DNA of 64,000 nucleotides from Nocardioides sp. URHA0020 (GCF_000620705.1 NZ_KK211171.1:58460-122459); one strand, 5' to 3'. Positions 7,969-15,948 are shown, counted from the first letter of the stretch. Numbers and translations are program-made. Notes: generated from the sequence alone by a model not told the origin.

Positions 7969-8700
7969 CTAGGGGTAGTCGCCGCCAGTGATGTCGAAGA
8001 AGACCTCGAGGGTGTCGGTGCGGGTACGGCGCAGCTCCGTGGCCAGTGCCCGGCCGACGTAGCGCAGGTGCCAGGGCTCGGGCGAGTATCCGGTGACCGT
8101 CGCCGACCCGGGCCGGTAGCGGACGACGAACCCGTAGCGCCACGCCTCACGCGCCAGCCACCGGCCACCCGGCGTACCGGCGAAGCAGGCGTCGAAGTCG
8201 CAGGCCGGGTCGTCCGGCGCGACGAGGTCGACCGCGAGCCCGGTCTGGTGCTCGCTGTGTCCGGGACGGGCCGACACCCGGTCGGCGGCGGGCCGGCCGC
8301 TCGACTCGACGACCCCGGAGTAGACGTCGGCCTGGTAGCCGTAGGAGCGGTAGGCGCTGGCGATCTTGAACCCGAGGCCGAGGACGTCGCTGTCGTCCAG
8401 CAGGCGGGTCAGGGCGGCGGCCGCCGGCGCCGCGACCTGGTAGCCGCGCACCAGGTCGATCTGCGGTCGGTAGCCGGCGTCGATCGGGTGCTTCTTGTTC
8501 ACCACCACCCAGATGCTTCGCGGGTCGGAGGTCGAGTGCCGTGTGCGGTCGAAGGCCGGCCGCGGCTGCGCGCTGGTCTCGACCCTCATCGCGGCCGGGG
8601 TGCTCCCCACGGCCCCCGGAGCCGGCGCCGGGTGCCCGCTCGACGAGCACGCGGTCGCGAGCAGGATGATCGGGATGCTCAGCGCCGCAGTCGTCCTCAC
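7969..8700 (-). CDS. VanY-type D-alanyl-D-alanine carboxypeptidase lipoprotein
   Basis: 243 residues. N-terminal lipoprotein signal with lipobox LLATAC (Cys18), so anchored to the outer face of the membrane. The peptidase M15/VanY domain follows: SAYRSYGYQ, then GHSEHQTGLAVDL with the zinc ligands His and Asp, and EPWHLRYVG with the catalytic/zinc His. The family trims the terminal D-Ala from peptidoglycan stem peptides. GTG start at 8700, six bases downstream of an ECF-type -10 (CGTCAT), so leaderless; the promoter is the mirror image of that of the neighbouring sigma-factor gene, which places this enzyme in the sigma factor's regulon (inference). Confidence 0.88.
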   Translation of the reverse strand: MRTTAALSIPIILLATACSSSGHPAPAPGAVGSTPAAMRVETSAQPRPAFDRTRHSTSDPRSIWVVVNKKHPIDAGYRPQIDLVRGYQVAAPAAAALTRLLDDSDVLGLGFKIASAYRSYGYQADVYSGVVESSGRPAADRVSARPGHSEHQTGLAVDLVAPDDPACDFDACFAGTPGGRWLAREAWRYGFVVRYRPGSATVTGYSPEPWHLRYVGRALATELRRTRTDTLEVFFDITGGDYP

Positions 8701-8706
8701 GCCACG

Positions 8707-8735
8707 ATGACGGCAGCGAGGTCGCGGCAGGTTGC
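8707..8735 (-). promoter_or_regulatory. ECF-type promoter for the VanY lipoprotein
   Basis: On the minus strand GCAACC (8735-8730), a 17-base spacer, then CGTCAT (8712-8707). AAC(C) -35 and CGTC -10 elements are typical of ECF sigma factors. The -35 is half of the perfect palindrome GGTTGCATGCAACC (8730-8743) shared with the opposing promoter. Confidence 0.65.
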
Positions 8736-8737
8736 AT

Positions 8738-8766
8738 GCAACCCTGCTGCTGCCCGCACCCGTCTA
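8738..8766 (+). promoter_or_regulatory. ECF-type promoter for the sigma factor operon (autoregulatory)
   Basis: GCAACC (8738-8743), a 17-base spacer, then CGTCTA (8761-8766). Elements and spacing match the divergent promoter on the other strand, and the two -35 boxes are the arms of one 14-base palindrome. The expected start site is just ahead of the AGGGAAGGAG ribosome binding site. Confidence 0.65.
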
Positions 8767-8784
8767 GGAGAGGGAAGGAGAGGT

Positions 8785-9318
8785 GTGCGCGACAGCGAGA
8801 GATCAGCCGAGTTCGTGGTGTTCGTGCGCGCCCACCGCGCCGACCTGCTGCGCACGGCGACGTTGCTGTGCGCCGGTGACGACGCCTTCGCCGAGGACGT
8901 CGTGCAGACGACGCTCACCCGGCTCTACCTGTCCTGGGGGCGGGTACGACGCGCGGACGTCCCCCTCGCCTACGCACGTCGCAGCATCACCCACGTCTTC
9001 ATCGACGAGGCGCGCCTGGCCCACCGGCGCCGCGAGACGACCCTCGCCGACCCGACGGAGGCACTGGCCGCGGAGCCGACGGTCGGCACCACGGACCTGG
9101 TGCTGCGTGAGATCGTGCTCGGCGCGCTCGCCTCGCTCGGTCCGCGCCAACGGGCGGTGGTGGTCCTGCGCCACTGGCACGACCTCGACGTCGCCGAGAC
9201 CGCTCGGGTCCTCGGCTGCTCGACCGGCACCGTGAAGTCGCAGAACGCCCGGGCCCTGGCCCATCTGCGCGACGTCCTCGGCGCCACCGATCACCAGCTG
9301 TCCCTGGAGGTGTCCTGA
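8785..9318 (+). CDS. ECF RNA polymerase sigma factor, SigE-family (region 2 + region 4)
   Basis: 177 residues. Region 2 (residues ~10-75: FVRAHRADLLRTATLLC..., EDVVQTTLTRLYLSW) binds core polymerase and the -10; region 4 (~115-165: LGPRQRAVVVLRHWHDLD, ETARVLGCSTGTVKS) binds the -35 by its helix-turn-helix. It matches the 'SigE family' sigma-70 group common in Streptomyces and Nocardioides. GTG at 8785 was chosen for the strong AGGGAAGGAG ribosome binding site ending four bases before it. It overlaps the next gene by one base (TGATG), as expected for a sigma/anti-sigma pair. The matched divergent promoters imply autoregulation and control of the VanY gene. Confidence 0.92.
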   Translation: MRDSERSAEFVVFVRAHRADLLRTATLLCAGDDAFAEDVVQTTLTRLYLSWGRVRRADVPLAYARRSITHVFIDEARLAHRRRETTLADPTEALAAEPTVGTTDLVLREIVLGALASLGPRQRAVVVLRHWHDLDVAETARVLGCSTGTVKSQNARALAHLRDVLGATDHQLSLEVS

Positions 9319-9929
9319 TGTCCCCCTCGCACGACCTCACCCGAGCCCTGCAGGCGGCGGCCGAGACCGGCCGGCCAGCCGTCGATCCCGGTGCGGACCT
9401 GGCCCGGGCGCGGCACGCGATGCACGCCCGGGCTCGGCGGCGCGTGCGCACCGGCCTCGTCGGAGTGGCTGCCGCCGCGGTCCTCGCGGTGGGGACGGTC
9501 GCGGTGCTCGACCGGAGCGCGACGGACCCGGCCGGGGTCGAGCTGGTCGCGCAGCGCTTCGAGGCGACGCCGTACACCTTTGACCTGACGCCGCAGGGCT
9601 GGTCGGTGCAGGCCCAGCAGCCGTGGGCCGTGACGATCGTGCCCGACGACGGCTCGACGTCGGAGGACCCCGACGTCTTCGTCGGCAAGCTGGTCATCAT
9701 GTTCGACGCCAACCGGCCGGACGGACGCGTGGTGGACCACGACGGTCGGCGCTTCTGGGTCTCCGGCGACTCCGGCTACACGACGCTCGCCACCCGCACG
9801 CGGGCCGGCGAGCCCTCCGGCGTCGTCCGGATCCAGTACCCGGCGGACGCGGGGTGGGACGAACGGTCCATGGTGGACTTCCTCGCGAGCGTCCACGTGG
9901 GTGCGGGCGCCCAGCAGGGATCGGGCTGA
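9318..9929 (+). CDS. Single-pass membrane protein, putative anti-sigma partner
   Basis: 203 residues. An N-terminal cytoplasmic ~50-residue part (ALQAAAETGRPAVDP...) with Arg-rich end, one membrane helix (VGVAAAAVLAVGTVAVL, ~50-68) and a C-terminal extracytoplasmic domain of ~130 residues. Topology and translational coupling to the sigma gene are those of membrane anti-sigma factors or sensors; no zinc-binding HxxxCxxC motif is present, so it is not a ZAS-type anti-sigma. The binding function is inferred from position only. Confidence 0.65.
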   Translation: MSPSHDLTRALQAAAETGRPAVDPGADLARARHAMHARARRRVRTGLVGVAAAAVLAVGTVAVLDRSATDPAGVELVAQRFEATPYTFDLTPQGWSVQAQQPWAVTIVPDDGSTSEDPDVFVGKLVIMFDANRPDGRVVDHDGRRFWVSGDSGYTTLATRTRAGEPSGVVRIQYPADAGWDERSMVDFLASVHVGAGAQQGSG

Positions 9930-9945
9930 GCGGTCCCCGCTGACC

Positions 9946-9951
9946 TACCCT
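9946..9951 (+). promoter_or_regulatory. -10 box (TACCCT) of leaderless type
   Basis: TACCCT six bases before the GTG at 9958. It decides in favour of GTG 9958 over the in-frame GTG 9964 and ATG 9967, neither of which has a ribosome binding site. Confidence 0.5.
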
Positions 9952-9957
9952 GGACCG

Positions 9958-10851
9958 GTGCAGGTGATGGACCGGGGGTCGTGGCAGGCGCGTGCTGACG
10001 CGCACGCGACGCGGGTCGACGAGCTCGTCGCGCCGCACCTCGCGCGCCGCTCCGAGAGCAGGAAGCACCCGGTCCACGACTTCCTCTTCACCTACTACTC
10101 CCACCGCCCGGCACAGCTGCGCCGCTGGCACCCGGGGTACGGCGTCGCGCTGGCGGAGGCGCCGGAGTACGCGCCGCTGAAGGGGTACGACGTCTCCGGC
10201 TCGACCGCCGGCTCGACCACCGCCGTGTCGACGGTGACGGCGGCGTACCTCTCCTCCCAGCGCCCGCTGCTCACGGCGCTGGTGAGGCTGCTGCGTGCCA
10301 CGGCCGGGCGACCGGCGAACTTCGGCTGCTTCGGGATGCACGAGTGGGCGATGGTCTACCGGCTCTCCGAGGACGAGACCCGGCACGCCGACTGGCCGCT
10401 GCGCCTCGGCGCCGCCGGCACCGACGAGGTCGTCGAGTCCCACCGGATCGCCTGCTCGCACTTCGACGCCTACCGGTTCTTCACCCCGCCGGCGGCGCCC
10501 CTCAACACGCTGTCCCCGACGTCGGTGGACCGCCCGGATTTCGAGCAGCCGGCCTGCCTGCACGCGGGCATGGACCTCTACAAGCACGCCTTCCGGCTGA
10601 CGCCGATGATCTCCTCCGACGTGGTGCTCGACTGCTTCGAGCTGGCGCGCGACATCCGCGAGCTCGACATGCGGGCGGCGCCGTACGACCTCGAAGACCT
10701 GGGGTTCAGCCCGGTCCGGATCGAGACGGCTGCGGGCAAGGCGGAGTACGCCGAGGCGCAGCGCGCCTTCGCAGCGCGTGGCGCGCCCCTGCGCGCGCGG
10801 CTGGTCGAGGAGTGCGAGCGGCTGCTGTCGGGCAGCGGCGAGCCGGGTTAG
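9958..10851 (+). CDS. Conserved actinobacterial protein often labelled '3-methyladenine DNA glycosylase'
   Basis: 297 residues, soluble. Recognisable blocks are HDFLFTYYSHRPAQLRRWHPG, NFGCFGMHEWAMVY, SHRIACSHFDAYRFF and QPACLHAGMDLYKHAF. This sequence type is conserved in actinobacteria and is commonly named 3-methyladenine DNA glycosylase in databases, but I see no helix-hairpin-helix or AAG-type glycosylase signature, so the name is unproven. The many conserved His/Cys (HEWAMVY, CSHFDAYR, CLHAGMD) hint at a metal-dependent enzyme. Start chosen from the leaderless -10 box upstream. Confidence 0.7.
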   Translation: MQVMDRGSWQARADAHATRVDELVAPHLARRSESRKHPVHDFLFTYYSHRPAQLRRWHPGYGVALAEAPEYAPLKGYDVSGSTAGSTTAVSTVTAAYLSSQRPLLTALVRLLRATAGRPANFGCFGMHEWAMVYRLSEDETRHADWPLRLGAAGTDEVVESHRIACSHFDAYRFFTPPAAPLNTLSPTSVDRPDFEQPACLHAGMDLYKHAFRLTPMISSDVVLDCFELARDIRELDMRAAPYDLEDLGFSPVRIETAAGKAEYAEAQRAFAARGAPLRARLVEECERLLSGSGEPG

Positions 10852-10854
10852 GTT
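10849..10854 (+). promoter_or_regulatory. -10 box (TAGGTT) of leaderless type
   Basis: TAGGTT overlaps the stop codon of the upstream gene and lies seven bases before the ATG of the M23 peptidase gene. No ribosome binding site is present. Confidence 0.45.
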
Positions 10855-10861
10855 GGGCGGC

Positions 10862-11425
10862 ATGCGCCTCGGACGTCTGCTGCTCGCCGCCCTGCTGGGA
10901 CTGGTGCTGGTCGGCTCGCTCACCACGGCCGCGCACGCCGACCCGCGGTGGGTCTTCTACTCCAAGGACAAGACGCACTACCAGTCGCCGTGGTTCAAGG
11001 GCACCCACCGGATCATGCTGCCCTTCGGCTGCACCAAGGCGCCGTACTACTCCCCCGACCCGCGCTGCAGCGCACGACGCGGCTTCCACCACGGGATCGA
11101 CGTCGCGATGCCGTGCGGCACCCCGCTCTACGCGGGTCGCGGCCTCCGGGTCGTCTCCAACGCGTCGCTCGGGCCGGCGTACGGCGCCCACCCCCTGCGG
11201 TTGCGCAACCGCACGCTCGGCTGGGACCTGGTCATCGGACACACGCGTCGCGTCTACGTGCGGGAGGGACAGCGGGTCAAGCGCGGCACGATGTTCGCCC
11301 GTGCCAGCGACAGCGGCGCGCCGGACGGGTGCCACCTGCACTTCGAGCAGCGGGCGATCGGCGGTGGCCTGTCCACGGCGGTCTGGCCCCGCGCGCTGCT
11401 CAGGCTGACCCGACCGAGCCGGTGA
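10862..11425 (+). CDS. Secreted M23-family (LytM-like) metallopeptidase
   Basis: 187 residues with a cleavable signal peptide (about 1-26, ending AAHA-DP). The catalytic LytM core has HHGIDVAMPCG (zinc ligands His76 and Asp80) and GCHLHFEQR (His158, His160), with IGHTRRVYVREGQRV between them in the usual place. M23 enzymes cut peptidoglycan cross-bridges or stem peptides. Four Cys (57, 69, 85, 157) could make disulfides, as expected for a secreted protein. Its stop overlaps the ATG of the DUF2087 gene by one base. Confidence 0.88.
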   Translation: MRLGRLLLAALLGLVLVGSLTTAAHADPRWVFYSKDKTHYQSPWFKGTHRIMLPFGCTKAPYYSPDPRCSARRGFHHGIDVAMPCGTPLYAGRGLRVVSNASLGPAYGAHPLRLRNRTLGWDLVIGHTRRVYVREGQRVKRGTMFARASDSGAPDGCHLHFEQRAIGGGLSTAVWPRALLRLTRPSR

Positions 11426-11694
11426 TGACCGACCAGCGGGTGCTGTCGCACTTCCTCGACGCCGACGGTCGCCTGCACACCATCCCGTCGAGGCACGCGA
11501 AGCTGCTCGTCGTGCTGGACCACCTGGCGCAGTCCTTCGAGCCCGGCCAGCGCTACGAGGAGGTCGAGGTCAACCTCGTTCTGCGCGGCTTCCACGACGA
11601 CCACGCCGCCCTGCGCCGCTACCTCGTCGAGAACGACTTCCTGACGCGCGAGGCCGGCATCTACTGGCGCAGCGGTGGGGAGTTCGCCGTCTGA
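11425..11694 (+). CDS. DUF2087-domain protein
   Basis: 89 residues. It has the DUF2087 pattern: IPSRHAKLLVVLDHLAQSFEPG, YEEVEVNLVLRGFHDDHAALRRYLVENDFLTRE and a closing YWRS. The domain is found alone or fused to DNA-binding domains and is suspected to bind nucleic acid; its function is unproven. Translationally coupled to the M23 gene, though no functional link is evident. Confidence 0.82.
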   Translation: MTDQRVLSHFLDADGRLHTIPSRHAKLLVVLDHLAQSFEPGQRYEEVEVNLVLRGFHDDHAALRRYLVENDFLTREAGIYWRSGGEFAV

Positions 11695-11771
11695 TCGGAG
11701 ACTGCTCGCCGTGGGTGAGCAGTGCGGACTGCTGTTTCGCCCGTGTCGACGCCGGGTACTGCCACCGTGCC

Positions 11772-13043
11772 GTGACTGCCGACCTGGTCTATCTCGTTGC
11801 GGGCGGCAGCCTGCTGCTCGCCATCGTGCTCCCCGCCCTCCTGGACCGCTGGGCGATCTCCGCGCCGATGGTCCTGGTCGCCGTCGGCATCGGGCTCGGC
11901 CTCACTCCGCTGCCCGACGGCCTGCCGCTCGACCCGCAGGCCAACCGGGCGGCGATCGAGCACGTCACCGAGCTGGCGGTCCTGGTGGCGCTGATGGGCG
12001 TCGGCCTGGCCATCGACCGTCCGCTCTCGTTGCGTGACCGCAGCACGTGGCGCCGGTGGGGCACGACCTGGCGACTGCTCGGGATCACCATGCCGCTCTG
12101 CATCGCGGCCGTCGCGCTGCTCGCCTGGGGTGCGGGCGTGGCGCCGGCCGCGGCGTTGCTGCTGGGCGCGGTGCTCGCCCCGACCGACCCGGTGCTGGCC
12201 TCCGACGTCCAGGTCGCCGGGCCGCAGACCGGCGACCTCGAGGTCGACGAGTCCGACGAGCTGCGCTTCGCCCTCACCTCGGAGGCCGGGCTCAACGACG
12301 GACTGGCCTTCCCGTTCGTCTACGCGGCGATCCTGCTCGCGACCGAGGGCGCCGTGCGGCACTGGGCACTCGAGTGGGTGGGCTTCTACCTGGTCGGCAA
12401 GATCGTCCTCGGCGTGCTCGCCGGCATCGTCGTCGGCCGGCTGCTGTCGTACGTCGCCTTCCGGTCGGCCAGCCGGTCGCTCCGCGTGGCCGAGCGGGGC
12501 GAGTCCCTGTTGTCCCTGGCCGCACTGGTCTCGGCGTACGGCGTCGGCGAGCTCATCGGTGGCTACGGCTTCCTGGCGGTCTTCGTGTGCGCCATGACCT
12601 TCCGCTCGGCCGAGCGGTCGCACGACTATCACGCTGCGATGCACCAGGTCACCGAGCGGCTCGAGCGCCTGATCACGCTCTTCGTGCTGCTGGTGCTCGG
12701 CATCGCGCTCTCCCGCGGCCTGCTCGCCAGCCTGGACTGGCGCGGGGTCACGATCGGCCTCGCCCTGATCCTCCTGGTGCGGCCCGCAGCCGGCCTGGTC
12801 GGGCTGTCCCCGTTCCGCCCCGAGACGTCGCGCCTGACCGGTCCGCAGCGCTGGGCCGCCGCGTTCTTCGGCGTCCGGGGCGTCGGCTCCATCTACTACC
12901 TCGCGTACGCCGCCGGCGAGGCCGACGAGCTCGGCACCGACTGGCTCTGGTCGACGGTCGCGTTCACGATCGTCGCGTCCGTGCTCGTGCACGGGGCGCT
13001 GGCGACCCCGCTGATGCGGCGGGTCGACCCCAGCAACGCCTGA
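11772..13043 (+). CDS. CPA1-type cation:proton antiporter (NhaP-like)
   Basis: 423 residues, about 12 membrane segments, no long C-terminal regulatory tail. Signatures are LAPTDPVLASDV in the middle and EAGLNDGLAFP, the Asn-Asp (ND) ion-site motif of CPA1 exchangers. It would exchange Na+ or K+ for H+ across the membrane. The start was placed at GTG 11772 (V-T-A-D-L-V-Y-L), where the hydrophobic N-terminus begins; an upstream GTG at 11715 is in frame but adds a Cys/Arg-rich segment unlike the family. Confidence 0.87.
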   Translation: MTADLVYLVAGGSLLLAIVLPALLDRWAISAPMVLVAVGIGLGLTPLPDGLPLDPQANRAAIEHVTELAVLVALMGVGLAIDRPLSLRDRSTWRRWGTTWRLLGITMPLCIAAVALLAWGAGVAPAAALLLGAVLAPTDPVLASDVQVAGPQTGDLEVDESDELRFALTSEAGLNDGLAFPFVYAAILLATEGAVRHWALEWVGFYLVGKIVLGVLAGIVVGRLLSYVAFRSASRSLRVAERGESLLSLAALVSAYGVGELIGGYGFLAVFVCAMTFRSAERSHDYHAAMHQVTERLERLITLFVLLVLGIALSRGLLASLDWRGVTIGLALILLVRPAAGLVGLSPFRPETSRLTGPQRWAAAFFGVRGVGSIYYLAYAAGEADELGTDWLWSTVAFTIVASVLVHGALATPLMRRVDPSNA

Positions 13044-13052
13044 GCCCGAGCT

Positions 13053-13066
13053 CCACCGGCCGGTGG
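13053..13066. terminator. Palindrome between convergent genes
   Basis: Perfect 14-base palindrome CCACCGGCCGGTGG, nine bases past the antiporter stop and 56 bases from the stop of the convergent lipoprotein gene. Its position fits a bidirectional terminator, but there is no T tract. Confidence 0.4.
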
Positions 13067-13122
13067 CTAGCCGTCGCTCGCCGGTCCTCGCATGGCCGCG
13101 GCTTCCGCAGCGGACTGCTCGG

Positions 13123-13893
13123 TCACGATCGCACCGTCTGCTCGGGCTCGACCGGCTCCGCCTGGTCGAACTCCGAGAAGACCAGGGTGTGGCGCTTGCC
13201 CGCGATCCGCCGGACGAGCTTCAGCATCCGCACGGTCGATCCATCAGCGGCCAGCCACGAGTCGGCCCGCTGGCCGTCCCCGGACTTCCGGTAGTGCACA
13301 GTGCGGACCCCGCCGATCCGCTCGACACCGACGCGCGTCGCGCCCAGCCACGGCCACAACGACCCAGCACCACTGACCGTGCTGAACGCCACGTCGAGGG
13401 GACCGCCGGTGCAGGAGTCGACGAGGACGTAGCCCACTTCGGTCCATCGGGGCGCAGGACCCGGGTCGCGCGTCGCCAGCATCCGTCCGTCGGACGTCGT
13501 GACGAACCTGGCGCTGACGCCCGAGTCCTCGATCTCGCCCGAGCAGCGATCGAAGTCGACGTCGTAGGTCATCCGGAGGCCGGTGCTGAACGACTCCTCG
13601 ACGTGCATGGTCTGGAGCCGCTGCAGACCCGCCGTGACCTTGAGCCCGAGCCGGCGCAGATCGCCGCCCTTCGCCAGCACCACGCTCGGATCGTTGCCGG
13701 ACATCACGGACGGCACCGGCTGGGCCGCCTCGGTCGGCGCCGGGTCAGCGGGCGTCGGCGAGGCAGAGGCGCTCGCGTCCTTCGCCGAGGACTGCCCGCC
13801 CGCGCCCCCGGCACCGGTCGAGGAGCAGCCCGCGAGCAGCACTGATCCGACCACGACGGCGCACCGCCACCTCCCGAGATTTCTCACGCGCAC
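13123..13893 (-). CDS. Predicted lipoprotein, possibly LppX/LprG-like
   Basis: 256 residues (254 if GTG 13887 is used). The N-terminus ends in lipobox VLLAGC; a Ser/Ala/Pro linker of ~35 residues follows, then a ~190-residue beta-rich domain (LQTMHVEESFSTGLRMTYDVDFD...GEIED...) that resembles the LppX/LprA/F/G fold of actinobacterial lipid-binding lipoproteins (low-confidence inference). One CSG and one DSCTG could form a disulfide. It is not obviously linked to bioQ, which ends 36 bp upstream on the same strand. Confidence 0.7.
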   Translation of the reverse strand: MRVRNLGRWRCAVVVGSVLLAGCSSTGAGGAGGQSSAKDASASASPTPADPAPTEAAQPVPSVMSGNDPSVVLAKGGDLRRLGLKVTAGLQRLQTMHVEESFSTGLRMTYDVDFDRCSGEIEDSGVSARFVTTSDGRMLATRDPGPAPRWTEVGYVLVDSCTGGPLDVAFSTVSGAGSLWPWLGATRVGVERIGGVRTVHYRKSGDGQRADSWLAADGSTVRMLKLVRRIAGKRHTLVFSEFDQAEPVEPEQTVRS

Positions 13894-13928
13894 ATTCCAG
13901 CAGCGCGCGCGTGCACCGCGCAGGGTTT

Positions 13929-14510
13929 CTAGGTAACGGTTCGCCCCGACCGGGCGCCTGCGAGCAGCCGGATCCCGTCGAGCACGATCCCGAGACCGAG
14001 GGCGAAGTCCGAGTCGGCACGCGGCTCCTCGTCGATGGCGCCGACCGAACCGGCCTGGAGGTGGGTCTGCTCGTCGAGCGCGTGGCCGAAGACGAAGTGC
14101 AGCACCGTGCGCGCGGCCGTCGGCACCAGCAGGGGTCCCAGCCCGCCATCGGCCAGGGCGGCGGCGAGCTCGTCGTACGGCGTCGCGGCCCCGAGCCCGA
14201 AGGAGCGGACGGTCGCGACCAGCTCGGCCCCGTCGCGGTAGGCGAGCATCGCGTCGCGCAGCTCGCTGCAGACGGCCTCGGCCCGGGCGTCCCACGCCGC
14301 GGGCCGCTCACCGGACCGGCGTCGGCCACGGGCGAGGACCTCGTCGGCGACGGCCGCGAGCAGCTGCTGCTTGTTGGGGAAGTGGTGGTAGAGCGCGCTC
14401 GGCTGGACCCCGAGCTCACTGCCCAGCCGGCGCATCGTCAGGTCGGCGAGCCCGTAGGTGTCGAGCACGACCAGGGCGCGGTCGACGATGTCGTCGCGGT
14501 GGTAGCGCAC
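13929..14510 (-). CDS. bioQ: TetR-family repressor, BioQ-like
   Basis: 193 residues. The N-terminal HTH (DLTMRRLGSELGVQPSALYHHFPNKQQL, ~24-50) is a standard TetR DNA-binding domain; the rest is a TetR_C-type ligand/dimer domain. It is divergent from bioY-bioM-bioN, and the shared 116-bp intergenic region holds two TGAAC-N3-GTTCA sites. BioQ of Corynebacterium and mycobacteria represses biotin genes through a closely similar TGAAC-N3-GTT(A/C) palindrome, so position and operator both support BioQ. GTG start with AAGGGG about eight bases upstream. Confidence 0.82.
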   Translation of the reverse strand: MRYHRDDIVDRALVVLDTYGLADLTMRRLGSELGVQPSALYHHFPNKQQLLAAVADEVLARGRRRSGERPAAWDARAEAVCSELRDAMLAYRDGAELVATVRSFGLGAATPYDELAAALADGGLGPLLVPTAARTVLHFVFGHALDEQTHLQAGSVGAIDEEPRADSDFALGLGIVLDGIRLLAGARSGRTVT

Positions 14511-14548
14511 GTCACGCCCCTTCCCGGGGGACTACTCGTCGGTCACGA

Positions 14549-14577
14549 TTGACCGGGTTCGGATCGAACCCTAACCT
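14549..14577 (+). promoter_or_regulatory. bioYMN promoter (sigma-70 type)
   Basis: TTGACC (14549-14554), a 17-base spacer, and TAACCT (14572-14577). The -10 overlaps the first BioQ-type operator, so bound repressor would block polymerase. Confidence 0.75.
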
Positions 14578-14605
14578 GAACGGCGTTCACCTGAACACCG
14601 TTCAG
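14576..14605. promoter_or_regulatory. Two adjacent BioQ-type operators
   Basis: CTGAACGGCGTTCAC (14576-14590) and CTGAACACCGTTCAG (14591-14605) abut with no gap, giving two TGAAC-N3-GTTCA sites 15 bp apart. The second is a perfect 6-3-6 palindrome. They lie between the bioY -10 and its start codon. Confidence 0.8.
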
Positions 14606-14626
14606 GTCCGTCCGAAGGAACCGAGC

Positions 14627-15238
14627 ATGACGATGTCCGAGACCCCCGCCCCCTCCACGACCGACGCGCGGCCCGCGCCGCAGCGGTCGACCACCACCGA
14701 CATCGCGCTGATCGCTGCCTTCGCGGCGCTGATCGCCGCCCTCACCGTCATCGGCGGGATCCCCGTCGGGGGCGCCGGGGTCGACATCACCCTGCAGACC
14801 TTCGGCGTGCTGCTCGCCGGCTGCGTCCTCGGCCCGGTCCGCGGCTTCCTCGCGGTCAGCGTCTACCTGGTGCTCGGGGCGATCGGTCTCCCGGTCTTCT
14901 CCGGCCACAGCGGCGGGCTGGCGCCGTTCTCCGGGGTCTCCGCGGGATACCTGCTGTCGTTCCCCTTCGCGGCGCTGCTCGCGGGCTACCTCGTCAAGTA
15001 CGTCCTCGGCGGGTTGCGCACCCGCGCCGCCTTCGTCTTCATCGCCGCGATGGCCGGCACGGTGCTCAACCACGTCTGCGGCACGCTCTGGATGATGCAC
15101 TTCCTCGACGTCAGCCTCAGCCAGGCGATCAAGTTCGACGCGCCCTTCTGGGTCGGCGACATCATCAAGTCGCTCGTCGTCGCACTGGTGGCCGCCGAGG
15201 TGCACCGGGCCTTCCCGCGCCTGCTCGCACGACGCTGA
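14627..15238 (+). CDS. bioY: Biotin ECF transporter substrate-binding component BioY
   Basis: 203 residues with six membrane segments after a ~25-residue cytoplasmic N-terminus. It has the BioY pattern: VGGAGVDITLQTFGVLLAG, RGFLAVSVYLVLGAIGLPVFSG (GxxGLPVF) and a C-terminal WVGDIIKSLVVALVA. BioY binds biotin and works with EcfA/EcfT (BioM/BioN). The ATG at 14627 has GAAGGA nine bases upstream. First gene of bioY-bioM-bioN, repressed by the two operators upstream. Confidence 0.93.
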   Translation: MTMSETPAPSTTDARPAPQRSTTTDIALIAAFAALIAALTVIGGIPVGGAGVDITLQTFGVLLAGCVLGPVRGFLAVSVYLVLGAIGLPVFSGHSGGLAPFSGVSAGYLLSFPFAALLAGYLVKYVLGGLRTRAAFVFIAAMAGTVLNHVCGTLWMMHFLDVSLSQAIKFDAPFWVGDIIKSLVVALVAAEVHRAFPRLLARR

Positions 15239-15252
15239 GCCATACTCCACCC

Positions 15253-15948
15253 GTGGCGACGATCGAGCTGGAGGCGGCGTCCGTCGCCGCACCCGGCGCC
15301 GACGGCGACACGGTCATCCTGGAGCCGACCACGCTGCGCCTGACCGAGCAGCGGATCGGCCTGATCGGCGCCAACGGCTCGGGGAAGTCGACGCTGGTCC
15401 GGCTGGTCAACGGCCTCGTCACCCCGACGAGCGGTCGGGTCCTGGTCGACGGCCTCGACGTCGCGCGCGACGGAGCCGCCGTACGGCGGCGGGTCGGCTT
15501 CTGCTTCACCGATCCGGCCGCCCAGCTGGTCATGCCGACCTGTGTCGAGGACGTCGAGCTGTCCCTGCGGCGCTCGGTCCGGGACGCGGGCGAGCGGCAC
15601 CGCCAGGCGCTCGCCGTGCTCGACCGCTTCGGCCTCGGGGCACAGGCGACGCTCAGCGTGCACAGCCTCTCGGGCGGCCAGCGTCAGCTGCTGGCGCTGG
15701 CCGGTGTGCTCGCCACCGATCCGTCGATCCTGGTGGCCGACGAGCCGACGACGCTGCTCGACCTGGCCAACACCCGGCGGGTGACCGAGACCCTCTTCAC
15801 GCTCCCCCAGCAGCTGGTGGTCGTCACGCACGACCTCGACCTGGCCCGACGGTGCGACCGGGTCCTCGTCGTCGAGGACGCACGGGTGCGCTTCGACGGC
15901 CCGGCCGAGGCTGCCGTCGCCGACTACCTCTCCACCGTGCCGCTGTGA
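15253..15948 (+). CDS. bioM: Biotin ECF transporter ATPase BioM
   Basis: 231 residues, an ABC ATPase of EcfA type: Walker A GANGSGKST (39-47), Q-loop FTDPAAQLVMPT, signature LSGGQRQ (~138), Walker B ILVADEP and H-loop VVTHD. It powers the BioY/BioN transporter from the cytoplasmic side. It starts 14 bp after bioY with GTG and overlaps bioN by four bases (GTGA). The 'DPAAQL(V/I)' Q-loop context is typical of EcfA ATPases rather than ordinary ABC importers. Confidence 0.92.
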   Translation: MATIELEAASVAAPGADGDTVILEPTTLRLTEQRIGLIGANGSGKSTLVRLVNGLVTPTSGRVLVDGLDVARDGAAVRRRVGFCFTDPAAQLVMPTCVEDVELSLRRSVRDAGERHRQALAVLDRFGLGAQATLSVHSLSGGQRQLLALAGVLATDPSILVADEPTTLLDLANTRRVTETLFTLPQQLVVVTHDLDLARRCDRVLVVEDARVRFDGPAEAAVADYLSTVPL

